A stretch of 64,000 bases of DNA from Thermotogota bacterium. Its GTDB lineage: Bacteria > Thermotogota > Thermotogae > Thermotogales > DSM-5069. The stretch covers positions 52,225 to 116,224 of the forward strand of contig JAKPGA010000031.1 in assembly GCA_029551145.1 (NCBI GenBank), in the 5' to 3' direction. How positions within the stretch are numbered: the first letter of the stretch is position 1; every line of letters starts with the position of its first letter. The notes under the pieces were generated by a model. The model searched no databases, was not told the origin of the DNA, and saw only the letters and a program-made list of their open reading frames with translations. A program made the position numbers and the translations under genes. Below are positions 45,044 to 53,397 of this stretch, in pieces.

Positions 45044-47014
45044 TCAGACTCTAAAACGATCTGACAGAGCCTTCAGTTCTGTCACCATCTTTGCCAGCTC
45101 ATCGACTCTCCTGAATAACTCCTGGGTATTGTTTGTTTGATCAACAATAACTCTTGTTACCTCATCTGTTATTTTCGATACTGCTTCAACATTCTTTGCA
45201 ATTCTGTCCACGGCAGTACTTATTTCTTCTATTGCTCCACTTTGCTCTTGACTGGTAGCGGCAAGGTCATTCGCTGCCAGGGTGAACTCCTCTATATCTT
45301 TTACCATATTTTCTATTTGTTGTGCATCTTCGTTCAAGGTATTCAGTGAATTCTGTATGTGATCAACAACTTCCTGTCCTCCTTGGGCTACCAAAAGGCT
45401 TTGTGCTTTGATCTGTTTGAGAATATCGGTTACTTCCTGGGTCGCACTTCTGCTCTGTTCAGCCAATTTCCTTATTTCGTCTGCAACAACCGCAAACCCC
45501 CTCCCTGCCTCACCTGCACGCGCAGCTTCTATTGCTGCGTTCAGTGCAAGCAAGTTGGTCTGCTCGGCGATGCTGTATATGGCATCTGTTATCTCTCCAA
45601 TGCGGTTGGACAGGTCAACCAGCTTCTGCACGACTTGCATGGACATCTGGCCACGCTCTGCAGTATGTTGCATAGATTCAGTGAGATCTCTCACAGATTT
45701 CTGGGTGGAAAAGGCTTTACTTTTGAGCCTTTCAGATCCTTCAGCAAGTCTCGAGGCATTTTTCGCAGTGTTTTGCGCACCCGAAGCTATTTCTTCCATC
45801 CCCGAATTCACCTCAGAAACAGACGAGACAATTTCTTCTATGCTTCTGCCAACTTTTTGGGCAGATTCTTGAGATTTGCTTGATACAGTAGTTGCTTCTT
45901 CTACGCTTTTACTGATCTGCCCAGAGAAAATCTCAATCTGTTCGCCCAATTTCTTAATTCGAGTCACACTATCTCTAAGGGTATCGGTGACAAGAGAAAA
46001 AGCTTTGGAAAGTTCACCAATTTCATCTTTGCTTTCGAATCTTTGACTAACTGTCAGATCACCTTGCGCGATACGCTGTGCTGTGGTAGTCAAAATGTGC
46101 AAAGGTCTTGTCATCCTTCTTGTAAATATCATGCCAGCAACAATGCTGGCAAATACGACAATTGAGGACGCAATCAATGATGTCCAAAGCGTTTGAAGAA
46201 ATACTTCTTGTACCTCTCTGTAAGGCATAGTCAAAACCAACATCCAGTTTGCAGAAGAGATCGGTGAAACAGTGGCTATTTTTTTCTCACCTTCAAGGTT
46301 GTACGTAACAACGGCAGGTTGTGCTTTTTTAACCTCATCTTCCAGTATTTTGAGTGAACTATTTATCTGTGACAATGTTTTTCCAACGTACTCTTGTTTT
46401 GGATGTGCCAGGACGATCGCATCAGAATCTGTTAGAAATGCATAACCAGTTTTGCCATATTTGACAGGTTTGACCATCTCCCAAAACTTTGTCTGAGGTA
46501 TCAGGGCAGCAAATACGCCTGCTGTGTTCCCATTGTAATCCAGTATCTTGGTCGCGAGAACAACAGAACTCCTTCCCTGCCAGTCAAGGTTATCCTGAAC
46601 ATAGAAATCCTTGTTCTCGGCTACAATTGCCTGGAAAAATCTGTACTTTGAAATATCGATTTCCTGCTCTTTATAGGTGAATGCCTTACCCTGCAAGTTT
46701 GACAACAGATAATCATCAAAGCCGAGTCTTTCTAATTTCTCTCCGTGCGATTTCAATGCCAGCACGACCATAGATTTTTCAAAAATCATCAGATAGCTTT
46801 CGAAATTCGATGCGACTGTTCCAAGTTCCGATGATCTTTGCACAAACCATTGATCCAGTACCAACGATTCCCTGTCAGCCTTTTGCCGCATTGCATCGAC
46901 TGCGAATGTTGTCAGACGTTGCTGCATAGATAAGATGTTCAATAACGTAACAATTCCGACGGCAACTACTACAAATACCACAACCAATGAGATTATCTTT
47001 GCGCGCACTGACAC
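45044..47014 (-). CDS. Methyl-accepting chemotaxis protein with dCache sensor
   Basis: A 656-residue transmembrane receptor. First helix at about 7-30, an external dCache-type domain at about 35-270 ([19 protein letters not shown] is typical of its membrane-proximal half), second helix at about 275-298, HAMP at about 300-350 ([19 protein letters not shown]) and a long coiled-coil signalling domain with the hairpin tip [19 protein letters not shown]. The start is GTG 47014 behind GGGAGGTG. The opp-type operon begins 16 bases after its stop, suggesting the ligand may be a transported substrate. It signals through CheW/CheA encoded in this window. Confidence 0.93.
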   Translation of the reverse strand: MSVRAKIISLVVVFVVVAVGIVTLLNILSMQQRLTTFAVDAMRQKADRESLVLDQWFVQRSSELGTVASNFESYLMIFEKSMVVLALKSHGEKLERLGFDDYLLSNLQGKAFTYKEQEIDISKYRFFQAIVAENKDFYVQDNLDWQGRSSVVLATKILDYNGNTAGVFAALIPQTKFWEMVKPVKYGKTGYAFLTDSDAIVLAHPKQEYVGKTLSQINSSLKILEDEVKKAQPAVVTYNLEGEKKIATVSPISSANWMLVLTMPYREVQEVFLQTLWTSLIASSIVVFASIVAGMIFTRRMTRPLHILTTTAQRIAQGDLTVSQRFESKDEIGELSKAFSLVTDTLRDSVTRIKKLGEQIEIFSGQISKSVEEATTVSSKSQESAQKVGRSIEEIVSSVSEVNSGMEEIASGAQNTAKNASRLAEGSERLKSKAFSTQKSVRDLTESMQHTAERGQMSMQVVQKLVDLSNRIGEITDAIYSIAEQTNLLALNAAIEAARAGEAGRGFAVVADEIRKLAEQSRSATQEVTDILKQIKAQSLLVAQGGQEVVDHIQNSLNTLNEDAQQIENMVKDIEEFTLAANDLAATSQEQSGAIEEISTAVDRIAKNVEAVSKITDEVTRVIVDQTNNTQELFRRVDELAKMVTELKALSDRFRV

Positions 47015-47028
47015 TCACTACACCTCCC

Positions 47029-47640
47029 TCAAGCCCGGGCTATACAATAGACTGTGACAGAACCTACTCCAGCATTCTTCAGTATCCTCACACATTCACT
47101 GATTGTCGAACCAGTTGTAAAGACATCGTCGATCAGCGCGACATCCTCATAAACCTTACCAATGGCACTAAAGGAATTCTTCACCAGGCTACGCCTCTGT
47201 TCGACTGTCATACCCCTCTTGTTAGATGTTGCGCGAGATTCAAGGATTCTCTTGAGAGGTATGCCAGTCATATCAGAAGTAATCTTAGCAATCAAAGCCA
47301 TTGTATCAAAGCCACGTTCTTCGAGTGAGGACAAGCTGGATGGAACCCATGTCAAAAGTTCCGCAGAGGAAGAATAGGTCTTCATTGTCTTAACCAGAAA
47401 GGAAGCCAGAATCTTGCTCAGACGCCAATGATGGGAATTCTTGTAAAGTAAGATCAAATCACGCAGTTTTGACTCATATCTGCCATAGAAATATGATTTG
47501 AAAGCTCTTTGGTCTTCATACAAAGCAATTGGACCACTCGAAAGATCTCCCAAACATTCTGGGCAGAGCAGTTCGTTGTATCTTATTGGTCTATTGCACA
47601 AAAGACAGTAATTTGGAAAAAACAACTCAACCAACTTCAA
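47029..47640 (-). CDS. comF: ComF-family phosphoribosyltransferase-like protein
   Basis: A 203-residue protein with an N-terminal zinc-ribbon type pair CLLC ... CPEC (about residues 12-30) and a C-terminal PRTase domain with VALIDDVFTTGST (about 166-178). ComF homologues act in DNA uptake of competent bacteria and in other DNA metabolism; whether this organism is competent is not shown here. The start is TTG 47640 or TTG 47634. It ends 14 bases before the chemoreceptor gene and lies 60 bases after the purH fragment. Confidence 0.88.
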   Translation of the reverse strand: MKLVELFFPNYCLLCNRPIRYNELLCPECLGDLSSGPIALYEDQRAFKSYFYGRYESKLRDLILLYKNSHHWRLSKILASFLVKTMKTYSSSAELLTWVPSSLSSLEERGFDTMALIAKITSDMTGIPLKRILESRATSNKRGMTVEQRRSLVKNSFSAIGKVYEDVALIDDVFTTGSTISECVRILKNAGVGSVTVYCIARA

Positions 47641-47700
47641 AACTCTATGACCTCGAGCTTTTAGAGTAACATGCCGTCGAAAACTTCCGGGTTGATTCTA

Positions 47701-48291
47701 TCACAACTCAGGGCCGATAGCAAAGAGCTCACATACCGCTTTGTACACAGCCAAATCATACTCACCACACAATGAGAAGGCCTTTGCACATAACCTCCTT
47801 CTCTGTTGAAGTACTACATCACCACACTGGTCCAATGATTCCAGGATAGTTGCGTAGTCATTGTGGTCGCATACCGGTACTACATCTCTGTAATTCTTCG
47901 CTGCGGCTCTGAGCAGTGCAAGTCCACCGATGTCTATTGACTCAAGCAGTGATTTTTCGTCAGAAACCTTTGCCAGAGGACGAAGATTCACGACAACCAT
48001 ATCAATTGGTTGAACGCCAAGCTCATACAGCTGCTGCAGATGCTCTGGATTTGAGAGTTTTGCGAGCACCGCCGCAAAGATTTTTGGGTGAAGTGTTTTC
48101 ACCCTGCCATCTAACAGTTCGTGGTAACCAGTCAACTGTTCCACTTCACTTGCATCTATCCCGTTGCTCCTTAGGAAATTGTAAGTGCCGTGTGTTGCAA
48201 CAATGGATACGCCTTTCCTGCAAAGTTCCTTCGCAAAATCAACCAAACCAATCTTATCCCAGACACTTATCAACGCTCTTTTTATATTCAA
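47701..48291 (-). CDS. Stand-alone IMP cyclohydrolase domain (PurH N-terminal half)
   Basis: A 196-residue protein matching only the N-terminal domain of PurH, which closes FAICAR to IMP. Family blocks are complete: ALISVWDKIGLVDFAKEL, ATHGT, LTGYHELLDGRVKTLHPKI, VVVNLRPL and IDIGGLALLRAAAKNYRDV. The protein ends (FAIGPEL, then TGA and TAG) where the linker to the AICAR formyltransferase domain would begin, and no such domain follows before comF. TTG 48291 behind GGAGAGTG is the start; ATG 48354 would read through the uraA terminator. The formyltransferase must be elsewhere or be replaced by another enzyme. Confidence 0.85.
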   Translation of the reverse strand: MNIKRALISVWDKIGLVDFAKELCRKGVSIVATHGTYNFLRSNGIDASEVEQLTGYHELLDGRVKTLHPKIFAAVLAKLSNPEHLQQLYELGVQPIDMVVVNLRPLAKVSDEKSLLESIDIGGLALLRAAAKNYRDVVPVCDHNDYATILESLDQCGDVVLQQRRRLCAKAFSLCGEYDLAVYKAVCELFAIGPEL

Positions 48292-48318
48292 ATCATCACT
48301 CTCCAAACACAATCTTAC

Positions 48319-48342
48319 CAAAAAAGCGGCCTTCAGGCCGCC
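48319..48342 (-). terminator. Intrinsic terminator after uraA
   Basis: On the minus strand GCGGCCT (48341-48335) pairs with AGGCCGC (48332-48326), nearly closed loop, followed by TTTTTT (48325-48320). It lies between the uraA stop and the purH fragment, so the latter needs its own promoter or read-through. Confidence 0.88.
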
Positions 48343-48362
48343 AAGGTTTCTCAAAGTATTAC

Positions 48363-49574
48363 TTAACTGCCTTTTTTGTCGGGGATCAACAAATTCGCAA
48401 CGATACCAACTATCGCAGCCAGACTAAGTCCCTTGAGTTCAACAGGACCAATCTTCAGTGATGCACCACCTATTCCAACTGTCAGTATCAAAGACGCTAC
48501 GAGGAGATTTTTCGCTTTGGAGAAGTCCACCTTTGCGTTTACAAGTGTCCTTATACCTACCGAGGCAATCATTCCAAAAAGAATCAAACTGATACCACCG
48601 ATGACACAGTTTGGAATAGTTCTGAGCAGACCACCAAACTTTGAAACGAATGCCACGATTATCGCAATTATCGCCGCCCCTCTGAGTACCTTAGGGTCAT
48701 AAACGCGCGTTAAGGCAAGAACACCTGTATTCTCGCTGTAAGTTGTGTTTGCTGGTCCTCCAAGTAATCCTGCTATCGAGGTTGCAAGCCCATCACCTAT
48801 CAAGGTCCTATGCAACCCAGGGTATTCGAAGAAGTTTTTACCCACCACAGCACCATTGGTAGTAATATCACCTATGTGTTCCATAAAGGTTGCCACCGAA
48901 ACGGGCGCTATCATAGCTATGGCTGTCCCGTTGAATTTCGGCAGAATGAATTTTGGTACACTGAACCAACTCATTTGATGCAATATAGATGTGTCAACCT
49001 GCCCTGTTATCAAAGCAAAGATATACCCAACGATAACGCCTGACAGAACTGGAACAAGACTCCAGAAACCCTTCAAAAAGGCGGAAACGAGTATGACCGT
49101 TACGATAACCACAATTGCGACCAACCAGTTAGTGCTTGCCATTTGGATTGCAACTGGGCTCAGTGTCAGACCTATCACAACAATCATTGGACCTGTCACA
49201 ACAGGTGGAAAGAGCTTCTTAACCCTTTCAACCCCAAGCGCCCACACGGCAAGAGCGAATATGAGATATATGAGCCCAGCTACAAAAATGCCTCCTGTCG
49301 CGTACGAAAGGTCGTTGAATTTTTCTCTCACCATGATCACAGGTGCTATGAAAGCAAAACTCGAGCCAAGAAAGACCGGTACGACGCCTGCGGTGAATGT
49401 GTGAAACACCAACGTACCAAGGCCGGCAGTAAACAATGCGACAAGAGGATCAAGACCTGTGAGAAGTGGAACCAATACCGTAGCACCGAACATTGCCAGA
49501 AAGTGTTGAAGAGACAAAACAAAATACTTCCAGCCGGTTACCCGCTGCTGGATGACCGAAAGTTGAGCTTCCAT
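48363..49574 (-). CDS. uraA: Uracil/xanthine-type permease, UraA family (NCS2)
   Basis: A proton-coupled nucleobase transporter of 403 residues with 12-14 hydrophobic segments. Typical are LSLQHFLAMFGATVLVPLL near the start, the MIAPVSVATFMEHIGDI segment with the substrate-site glutamate, and ANTTYSENTGVLALTRVYDP, which fits uracil permeases. ATG 49574 behind AAGGAGGATT. It has its own promoter (49628-49656) and terminator. The likely substrate is uracil, but xanthine cannot be excluded. Confidence 0.9.
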   Translation of the reverse strand: MEAQLSVIQQRVTGWKYFVLSLQHFLAMFGATVLVPLLTGLDPLVALFTAGLGTLVFHTFTAGVVPVFLGSSFAFIAPVIMVREKFNDLSYATGGIFVAGLIYLIFALAVWALGVERVKKLFPPVVTGPMIVVIGLTLSPVAIQMASTNWLVAIVVIVTVILVSAFLKGFWSLVPVLSGVIVGYIFALITGQVDTSILHQMSWFSVPKFILPKFNGTAIAMIAPVSVATFMEHIGDITTNGAVVGKNFFEYPGLHRTLIGDGLATSIAGLLGGPANTTYSENTGVLALTRVYDPKVLRGAAIIAIIVAFVSKFGGLLRTIPNCVIGGISLILFGMIASVGIRTLVNAKVDFSKAKNLLVASLILTVGIGGASLKIGPVELKGLSLAAIVGIVANLLIPDKKGS

Positions 49575-49627
49575 TTTTTAATCCTCCTTTCTGCCCTCGC
49601 TGGAGCAAATTAAAGGACCCTTTCAAC

Positions 49628-49656
49628 AGTGTATCACTGCTACCTTGGCATGTCAA
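49628..49656 (-). promoter_or_regulatory. Sigma-A promoter of uraA
   Basis: On the minus strand TTGACA (49656-49651), 17-base spacer, TACACT (49633-49628). It is back to back with the kdgK promoter. A leader of about 45 bases precedes uraA; I see no obvious PyrR-type anti-terminator in it. Confidence 0.75.
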
Positions 49657-49680
49657 TACTTTTATGACACAGTCTTTGGG

Positions 49681-49689
49681 TGTTATAAT
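49681..49689 (+). promoter_or_regulatory. Extended -10 promoter of kdgK-iclR
   Basis: TGTTATAAT is a perfect extended -10 element; the -35 region (about 49661-49666, TTTATG) is poor, as is usual for this class. The start point would be near 49696, about 50 bases before the kdgK ATG and 21 bases before the operator candidate. Confidence 0.6.
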
Positions 49690-49716
49690 CTTGTAGTTAA
49701 TTATCGGTGTATAGAA

Positions 49717-49731
49717 TTATCCATTAGGAAA
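49717..49731. promoter_or_regulatory. Operator candidate (KdgR-like) before kdgK
   Basis: TTATCCATTAGGAAA lies between the predicted transcription start and the kdgK ribosome site. It matches 11 of 15 positions of the minus-strand reading of the eda site at 29132-29146, including the TAGGAAA half. Position downstream of the start suits a repressor. Its binding protein is inferred. Confidence 0.42.
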
Positions 49732-49746
49732 TCTGGAGGTGATAGA

Positions 49747-50769
49747 ATGCCAAAGGTGGTAACCTTTGGAGAGATTATGATGAGGCTGGCTACGCCCGGT
49801 TATTTGAGATTGGTGCAAACCAATCATTTTGAGATTACCTACGCAGGCGCAGAAGCTAACGTAGCTGTATCACTTTCCAATTTTGGCGTGAAAGCTACTT
49901 TTGTGACTAAATTGCCAAATAACGATCTGGGACAAGCAGTCTTGAGAATTTTGCGACAGCATGATATTGATACATCGCACATCGCTTTTGCAGATGGAAG
50001 ACTGGGTCTATATTTCCTTGAGACCGGTTTTTCTCAAAGACCATCAAAGGTCATATACGATAGAGCCAACTCGGTCTTTGCACTCTCAAAACCTGATGAC
50101 TTCAAATGGGACGAGATTCTTGAAGATGCAGTTTGGTTTCACTTCACAGGGATAACACCAGCCCTGGGAGACAACCTTGTGGAGGCTTGCAGACAGGCAC
50201 TCAGAAAGGCGAAAGAAAAGAATATAACGGTTTCCTGTGATTTGAACTATCGTGCGAAACTTTGGAGCCAACAAAGAGCACGAGAAGTCATGAGTGAACT
50301 GGTCAAATATGTAGATGTGCTTTTCGCGAATGAAGAAGATGCTGAAAAAGTCTTTGGCATTCGCGCAGATGATTCAAATATCATCGAAGGAAAACTGAAT
50401 TTGAGGGGATATGAGCAGGTTTCTCGACGATTGCAAGAAGCCTTTGGTTTGAAAAAGGTTGCCATAAGTCTGAGAGAGAGTATCGTAGCAAACATAAATG
50501 GTTGGTCGGGGGTACTTTTGGATGGTGATGATTTCTATCACAGCAAGCAGTACACAGTCCACATCATTGATAGAGTCGGAGCAGGTGATTCATTCGCTGC
50601 CGGCTTGATTTACGGCATTATTAACAACATGGAACCAAAGCAGGCTTTAGATTTCGCTGTTGCGGCATCCTGTCTCAAACATACAATAATCGGAGATTTC
50701 AACCAAGTAACTTTAGAAGAGGTGAAGAAACTTGCTGCAGGCGAAGGATCTGGACGAGTGGTGAGATAA
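49747..50769 (+). CDS. kdgK: 2-keto-3-deoxygluconate kinase (PfkB family)
   Basis: Phosphorylates KDG to KDPG, the substrate of the Eda aldolase. The 340-residue PfkB fold shows the KDG-kinase-like start MPKVVTFGEIMMRLATPG, the YAGAEANVAVSLSNFG sugar-site block, CDLNYRAKLW and the anion-hole/catalytic motif DRVGAGDSFAAG. ATG 49747 follows GGAGGTGATAG; the upstream ATG at 49645 lies across the promoter region. Its TAA shares context with the IclR gene start one codon later, so the two are an operon. I recall the same kdgK/regulator/eda grouping in T. maritima. Confidence 0.92.
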   Translation: MPKVVTFGEIMMRLATPGYLRLVQTNHFEITYAGAEANVAVSLSNFGVKATFVTKLPNNDLGQAVLRILRQHDIDTSHIAFADGRLGLYFLETGFSQRPSKVIYDRANSVFALSKPDDFKWDEILEDAVWFHFTGITPALGDNLVEACRQALRKAKEKNITVSCDLNYRAKLWSQQRAREVMSELVKYVDVLFANEEDAEKVFGIRADDSNIIEGKLNLRGYEQVSRRLQEAFGLKKVAISLRESIVANINGWSGVLLDGDDFYHSKQYTVHIIDRVGAGDSFAAGLIYGIINNMEPKQALDFAVAASCLKHTIIGDFNQVTLEEVKKLAAGEGSGRVVR

Positions 50770-51525
50770 ATGTCAATAGGTTCTGTTGAAAAAGCTCTGA
50801 AGATTCTGGAATTCATAATATCGAGAAAAAATGGAACGAGAATCCAAGACATTGCAGATCATCTGAATATGTCTTCACCAGCTGTGTACAAACATCTTGA
50901 AACGATGGTTCAGGCTGGTTACATTTTCAAAGAGCCTCATACCCATAGATATCTACCCTCGTACAAGATAGTCGAACTCGGCAGCATAATCCTACGAAAC
51001 GTGCAAGTTAGGGAAGTGGCGCATCCATTCTTGGTGGACCTGATGGAAAGAACTGGTATGACTATCCACTTTGCGATCAGAAGTGGTTATGAAGGGGTAT
51101 ACATTGACAAAATAGAAAGTGCGCACACAATTCCTACTGTCTCTCGAATAGGAATGAAAATGCGACTCTACTCCACTGGTTTCGGTAAGGCTATTCTGGC
51201 ATTCTTGTCTGACAAGGAACTCGACGATTATTTCGCGAACGTCAAACTTGAGAAGCAGACAGAGAATACGATAGTAAGTGTCAATGCTTTGAGAAAAGAA
51301 CTCTCGATCATCAGACAACAGGGTTATGCTGTTGACAACCAGGAAAATGAACCTGGTATAATGTGTATTGGCGCTCCTGTGTTTGATTACACGGCAAATG
51401 TAATAGGTGGTATCAGTGTCACGGGAGCTGCAGGTGCTTTCAGTAAACAAACATTGAGCATTGTCGCAAATGAAGTCATCAAGACCGCGCGTGAGATCTC
51501 TAAAAGACTCGGCGCTAATGTTTGA
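50770..51525 (+). CDS. IclR-family transcriptional regulator, probable KdgR
   Basis: A 251-residue regulator: N-terminal winged helix-turn-helix (about 5-65, IQDIADHLNMSSPAVYKHLETM) and a C-terminal GAF-like effector domain (about 80-250) with GKAILAFLSDKEL and CIGAPVFDYTANVIGGISVTG. The ATG follows the kdgK TAA with no gap. Clustering with KDG kinase, and near-palindromes before kdgK and eda, suggest it senses KDG or KDPG and controls both. The effector is not shown by sequence. Confidence 0.85.
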   Translation: MSIGSVEKALKILEFIISRKNGTRIQDIADHLNMSSPAVYKHLETMVQAGYIFKEPHTHRYLPSYKIVELGSIILRNVQVREVAHPFLVDLMERTGMTIHFAIRSGYEGVYIDKIESAHTIPTVSRIGMKMRLYSTGFGKAILAFLSDKELDDYFANVKLEKQTENTIVSVNALRKELSIIRQQGYAVDNQENEPGIMCIGAPVFDYTANVIGGISVTGAAGAFSKQTLSIVANEVIKTAREISKRLGANV

Positions 51526-51603
51526 AGTAGATGATCAAGCCACCTCTTGCAAATTGCAATCAATAGTTGTTGGTATCATATAGCGTTGTCTGGAGGTGGT
51601 GTG

Positions 51604-51978
51604 ATGCATCTGAGGTTTATCTTCGGCAATTGCGAAGTTGTGGCGGAATTGGATGAGAGCAAGTCACCGTTGACAATCAGTGCAATTAGAAAATGTCTGC
51701 CCATCAAAAGTGTTGTCAACAGATGGGGTGACGAGATCTACTTTGAAACACCTGTGAAACTTGCAGTGGAAGAGAACAGCAAAGAAGTAGTGGAAGAAGG
51801 AGACGTTGCATTCTGGATACCTGGTAAGGCAATCTGCATTTTCTTTGGTAAGACACCGATAAGCGATGACAAGATCAGGCCAGCCAGTGCGGTAAACGTT
51901 TTTGGTAAAATAAAGGGAGGTCTGGAGCAACTGAAAGATATCAAATCAGGCACGAAAGTAGTCGTTCAGATCGACTAA
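51604..51978 (+). CDS. Cyclophilin-like fold protein (TM1367 type)
   Basis: A 124-residue protein resembling T. maritima TM1367, whose structure I recall as a cyclophilin-like beta barrel. Shared blocks include SVVNRWGDEIYFETPV, EEGDVAFWIPGKAICIFFGKTP, and DDKIRPASAVNVFGKI. The catalytic arginine/phenylalanine set of true prolyl isomerases is not evident, so a peptidyl-prolyl isomerase function should not be assumed. ATG 51604 follows TGGAGGTGGTG; ATG 51547 is an unsupported extension. A TGGTATCAT at 51571-51579 may be its promoter. Confidence 0.82.
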   Translation: MHLRFIFGNCEVVAELDESKSPLTISAIRKCLPIKSVVNRWGDEIYFETPVKLAVEENSKEVVEEGDVAFWIPGKAICIFFGKTPISDDKIRPASAVNVFGKIKGGLEQLKDIKSGTKVVVQID

Positions 51979-52022
51979 TTTCTCCTCCTGTGGTAACATA
52001 ATCTTAGAAGGGAGGAGAGTAA

Positions 52023-52601
52023 GTGAATCAAAAAACGTTGTTTTACATACTGATTGCATTCATAGTCTTTTTCATCGTTACACAGTTGGTCACAACTCTG
52101 ACACAAAAGCCACCTTTTGAAATAGCTTATTATAGGAGCAAAATGGAATATGATTACACAGGCCAGGCAACCTTCACAGCAACGGCTGGCCTTTTTTTCA
52201 AAGACAAATCCAAGCAGCAGCAGTACATCAATCAATATCAACAGGCTTCTGCATCCACTTTTAAAAGTTATTTTGATGATGTGAGCAAAAAAGTGGGAAG
52301 ACAAATAGATGTGATTTCGATGAACTCAACGGTTACCGAGCGATCTGGCATACTCGAAGTTTTGGAAATCGCCAGACTTTCGAATGCAGCATTGGTACAA
52401 GATGGTCTGGTGGATACTTCGTTGAAAGATATATCCATATACTCTGTGAATGACTCTCAGATAACCGTTGTTATTCCACAGGACGCGCAGATAATCACTG
52501 TAGAGCCAACACCCACGAAAGTTGTTTCGAACGAGATCTATTGGCAACCAAGCCAAGCCTCAATGGCTTTTCCAAAGGTTGTCTTCAAGAAGGGTGAGTA
52601 G
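52023..52601 (+). CDS. DUF4897-type single-pass membrane protein
   Basis: A 192-residue protein with one N-terminal helix (about 6-25, LFYILIAFIVFFIVTQLV) and an external soluble domain. The start (MNQKTLF) is a GTG behind GGGAGGAGAGTAA. The domain is beta-rich with ATFTATAGLFFKD and ISIYSVNDSQITVVIPQDAQ; I place it with DUF4897, a family I know only from Thermotogae. Function unknown. It ends 2 bases before the sirtuin gene, so they are probably co-translated. Confidence 0.7.
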   Translation: MNQKTLFYILIAFIVFFIVTQLVTTLTQKPPFEIAYYRSKMEYDYTGQATFTATAGLFFKDKSKQQQYINQYQQASASTFKSYFDDVSKKVGRQIDVISMNSTVTERSGILEVLEIARLSNAALVQDGLVDTSLKDISIYSVNDSQITVVIPQDAQIITVEPTPTKVVSNEIYWQPSQASMAFPKVVFKKGE

Positions 52602-52603
52602 AA

Positions 52604-53344
52604 TTGGTAGACTCCTTTCTTGAACTCCTAAGATCTGCAAAGTATGTGGTTGCTTTGACAGGTGCGGGAATCAGTACACCAAGTGGCATACCAGATTTTC
52701 GAAGTCCTACGGGCCTCTATTCCAAATATCCCGAAGATATTTTCGATATCGAATACTTCTACCGTGATCCTAAGGGCTTCTACAGATTCTGCAAGGAAGT
52801 TCTCTTGCCAATGGCTGAAGTCAAGCCGAATTTGGCACACCTTATGCTTGCGAAACTTGAAAACAAAGGCATTTTGAAAGTAACAATCACACAGAACATC
52901 GACGGTCTACATCAGAAGGCCGGAAGCAAGAGTGTCATAGAACTTCATGGGAGCGTGTACGAATACTGCTGTACCCGATGCAACAAGCGATACAGCATTT
53001 CATCGGTAAAGCAGATGATAGATTCTTCAGAACTTCCGTTGTGTGGTTGTTCTGGTCTGATACGTCCGAAGATTGTCTTTTTCGGTGAATCCTTACCTGA
53101 AAAGGCTCTTCAGGATGCTCAGGAACATGCATCAAGATGTGACTTGATGATTGTAATGGGGAGTTCTCTGGTCGTTTATCCGGCGGCACAGCTTCCTTTT
53201 ATTGCGAAATCGAATGGCGCGAAGGTTGTGATTGTGAACAAAGGTGAGACTGGTTTCGATGATCTGTGTGATATAAAAATAGAGGAAGATCTCTGCGATT
53301 TCGCGCAAAAATGTTTTTCCACTGATTCAACCCTTTTCAGTTGA
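52604..53344 (+). CDS. cobB: Sir2-family NAD-dependent protein deacylase
   Basis: Removes acyl groups from lysines with NAD+. The 246-residue protein has the NAD motif LTGAGISTPSGIPDFR (about 18-33), TQNIDGLH (about 96-103), catalytic His115 in ELHGS, zinc cysteines Cys123, Cys126, Cys147 and Cys149, and MGSSLVVYPAA. The Ala-Tyr-Arg desuccinylase signature is not seen, favouring deacetylation. It starts with TTG 52604 behind AAGGGTGAG. Its partner substrates are not apparent; acetyl-CoA synthetase is not in the window. Confidence 0.92.
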   Translation: MVDSFLELLRSAKYVVALTGAGISTPSGIPDFRSPTGLYSKYPEDIFDIEYFYRDPKGFYRFCKEVLLPMAEVKPNLAHLMLAKLENKGILKVTITQNIDGLHQKAGSKSVIELHGSVYEYCCTRCNKRYSISSVKQMIDSSELPLCGCSGLIRPKIVFFGESLPEKALQDAQEHASRCDLMIVMGSSLVVYPAAQLPFIAKSNGAKVVIVNKGETGFDDLCDIKIEEDLCDFAQKCFSTDSTLFS

Positions 53345-53362
53345 TCTACTTTGTTTTATACT
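53334..53362 (+). promoter_or_regulatory. Possible promoter before the ribokinase-like gene
   Basis: TTTTCA (53334-53339), 17 bases, TATACT (53357-53362). The -10 is good and the -35 weak; it overlaps the end of the sirtuin gene and would start transcription about 30 bases before the kinase ATG. Confidence 0.4.
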
Positions 53363-53397
53363 ACAAAGGGTGATCAGAAAATCAGGGAGAGAAGCGT

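Noticed and set aside
49575..49627. PyrR-type attenuator in the uraA leader
   Set aside because: The leader is only about 45 bases with no competing hairpins or conserved PyrR-binding loop that I can see.
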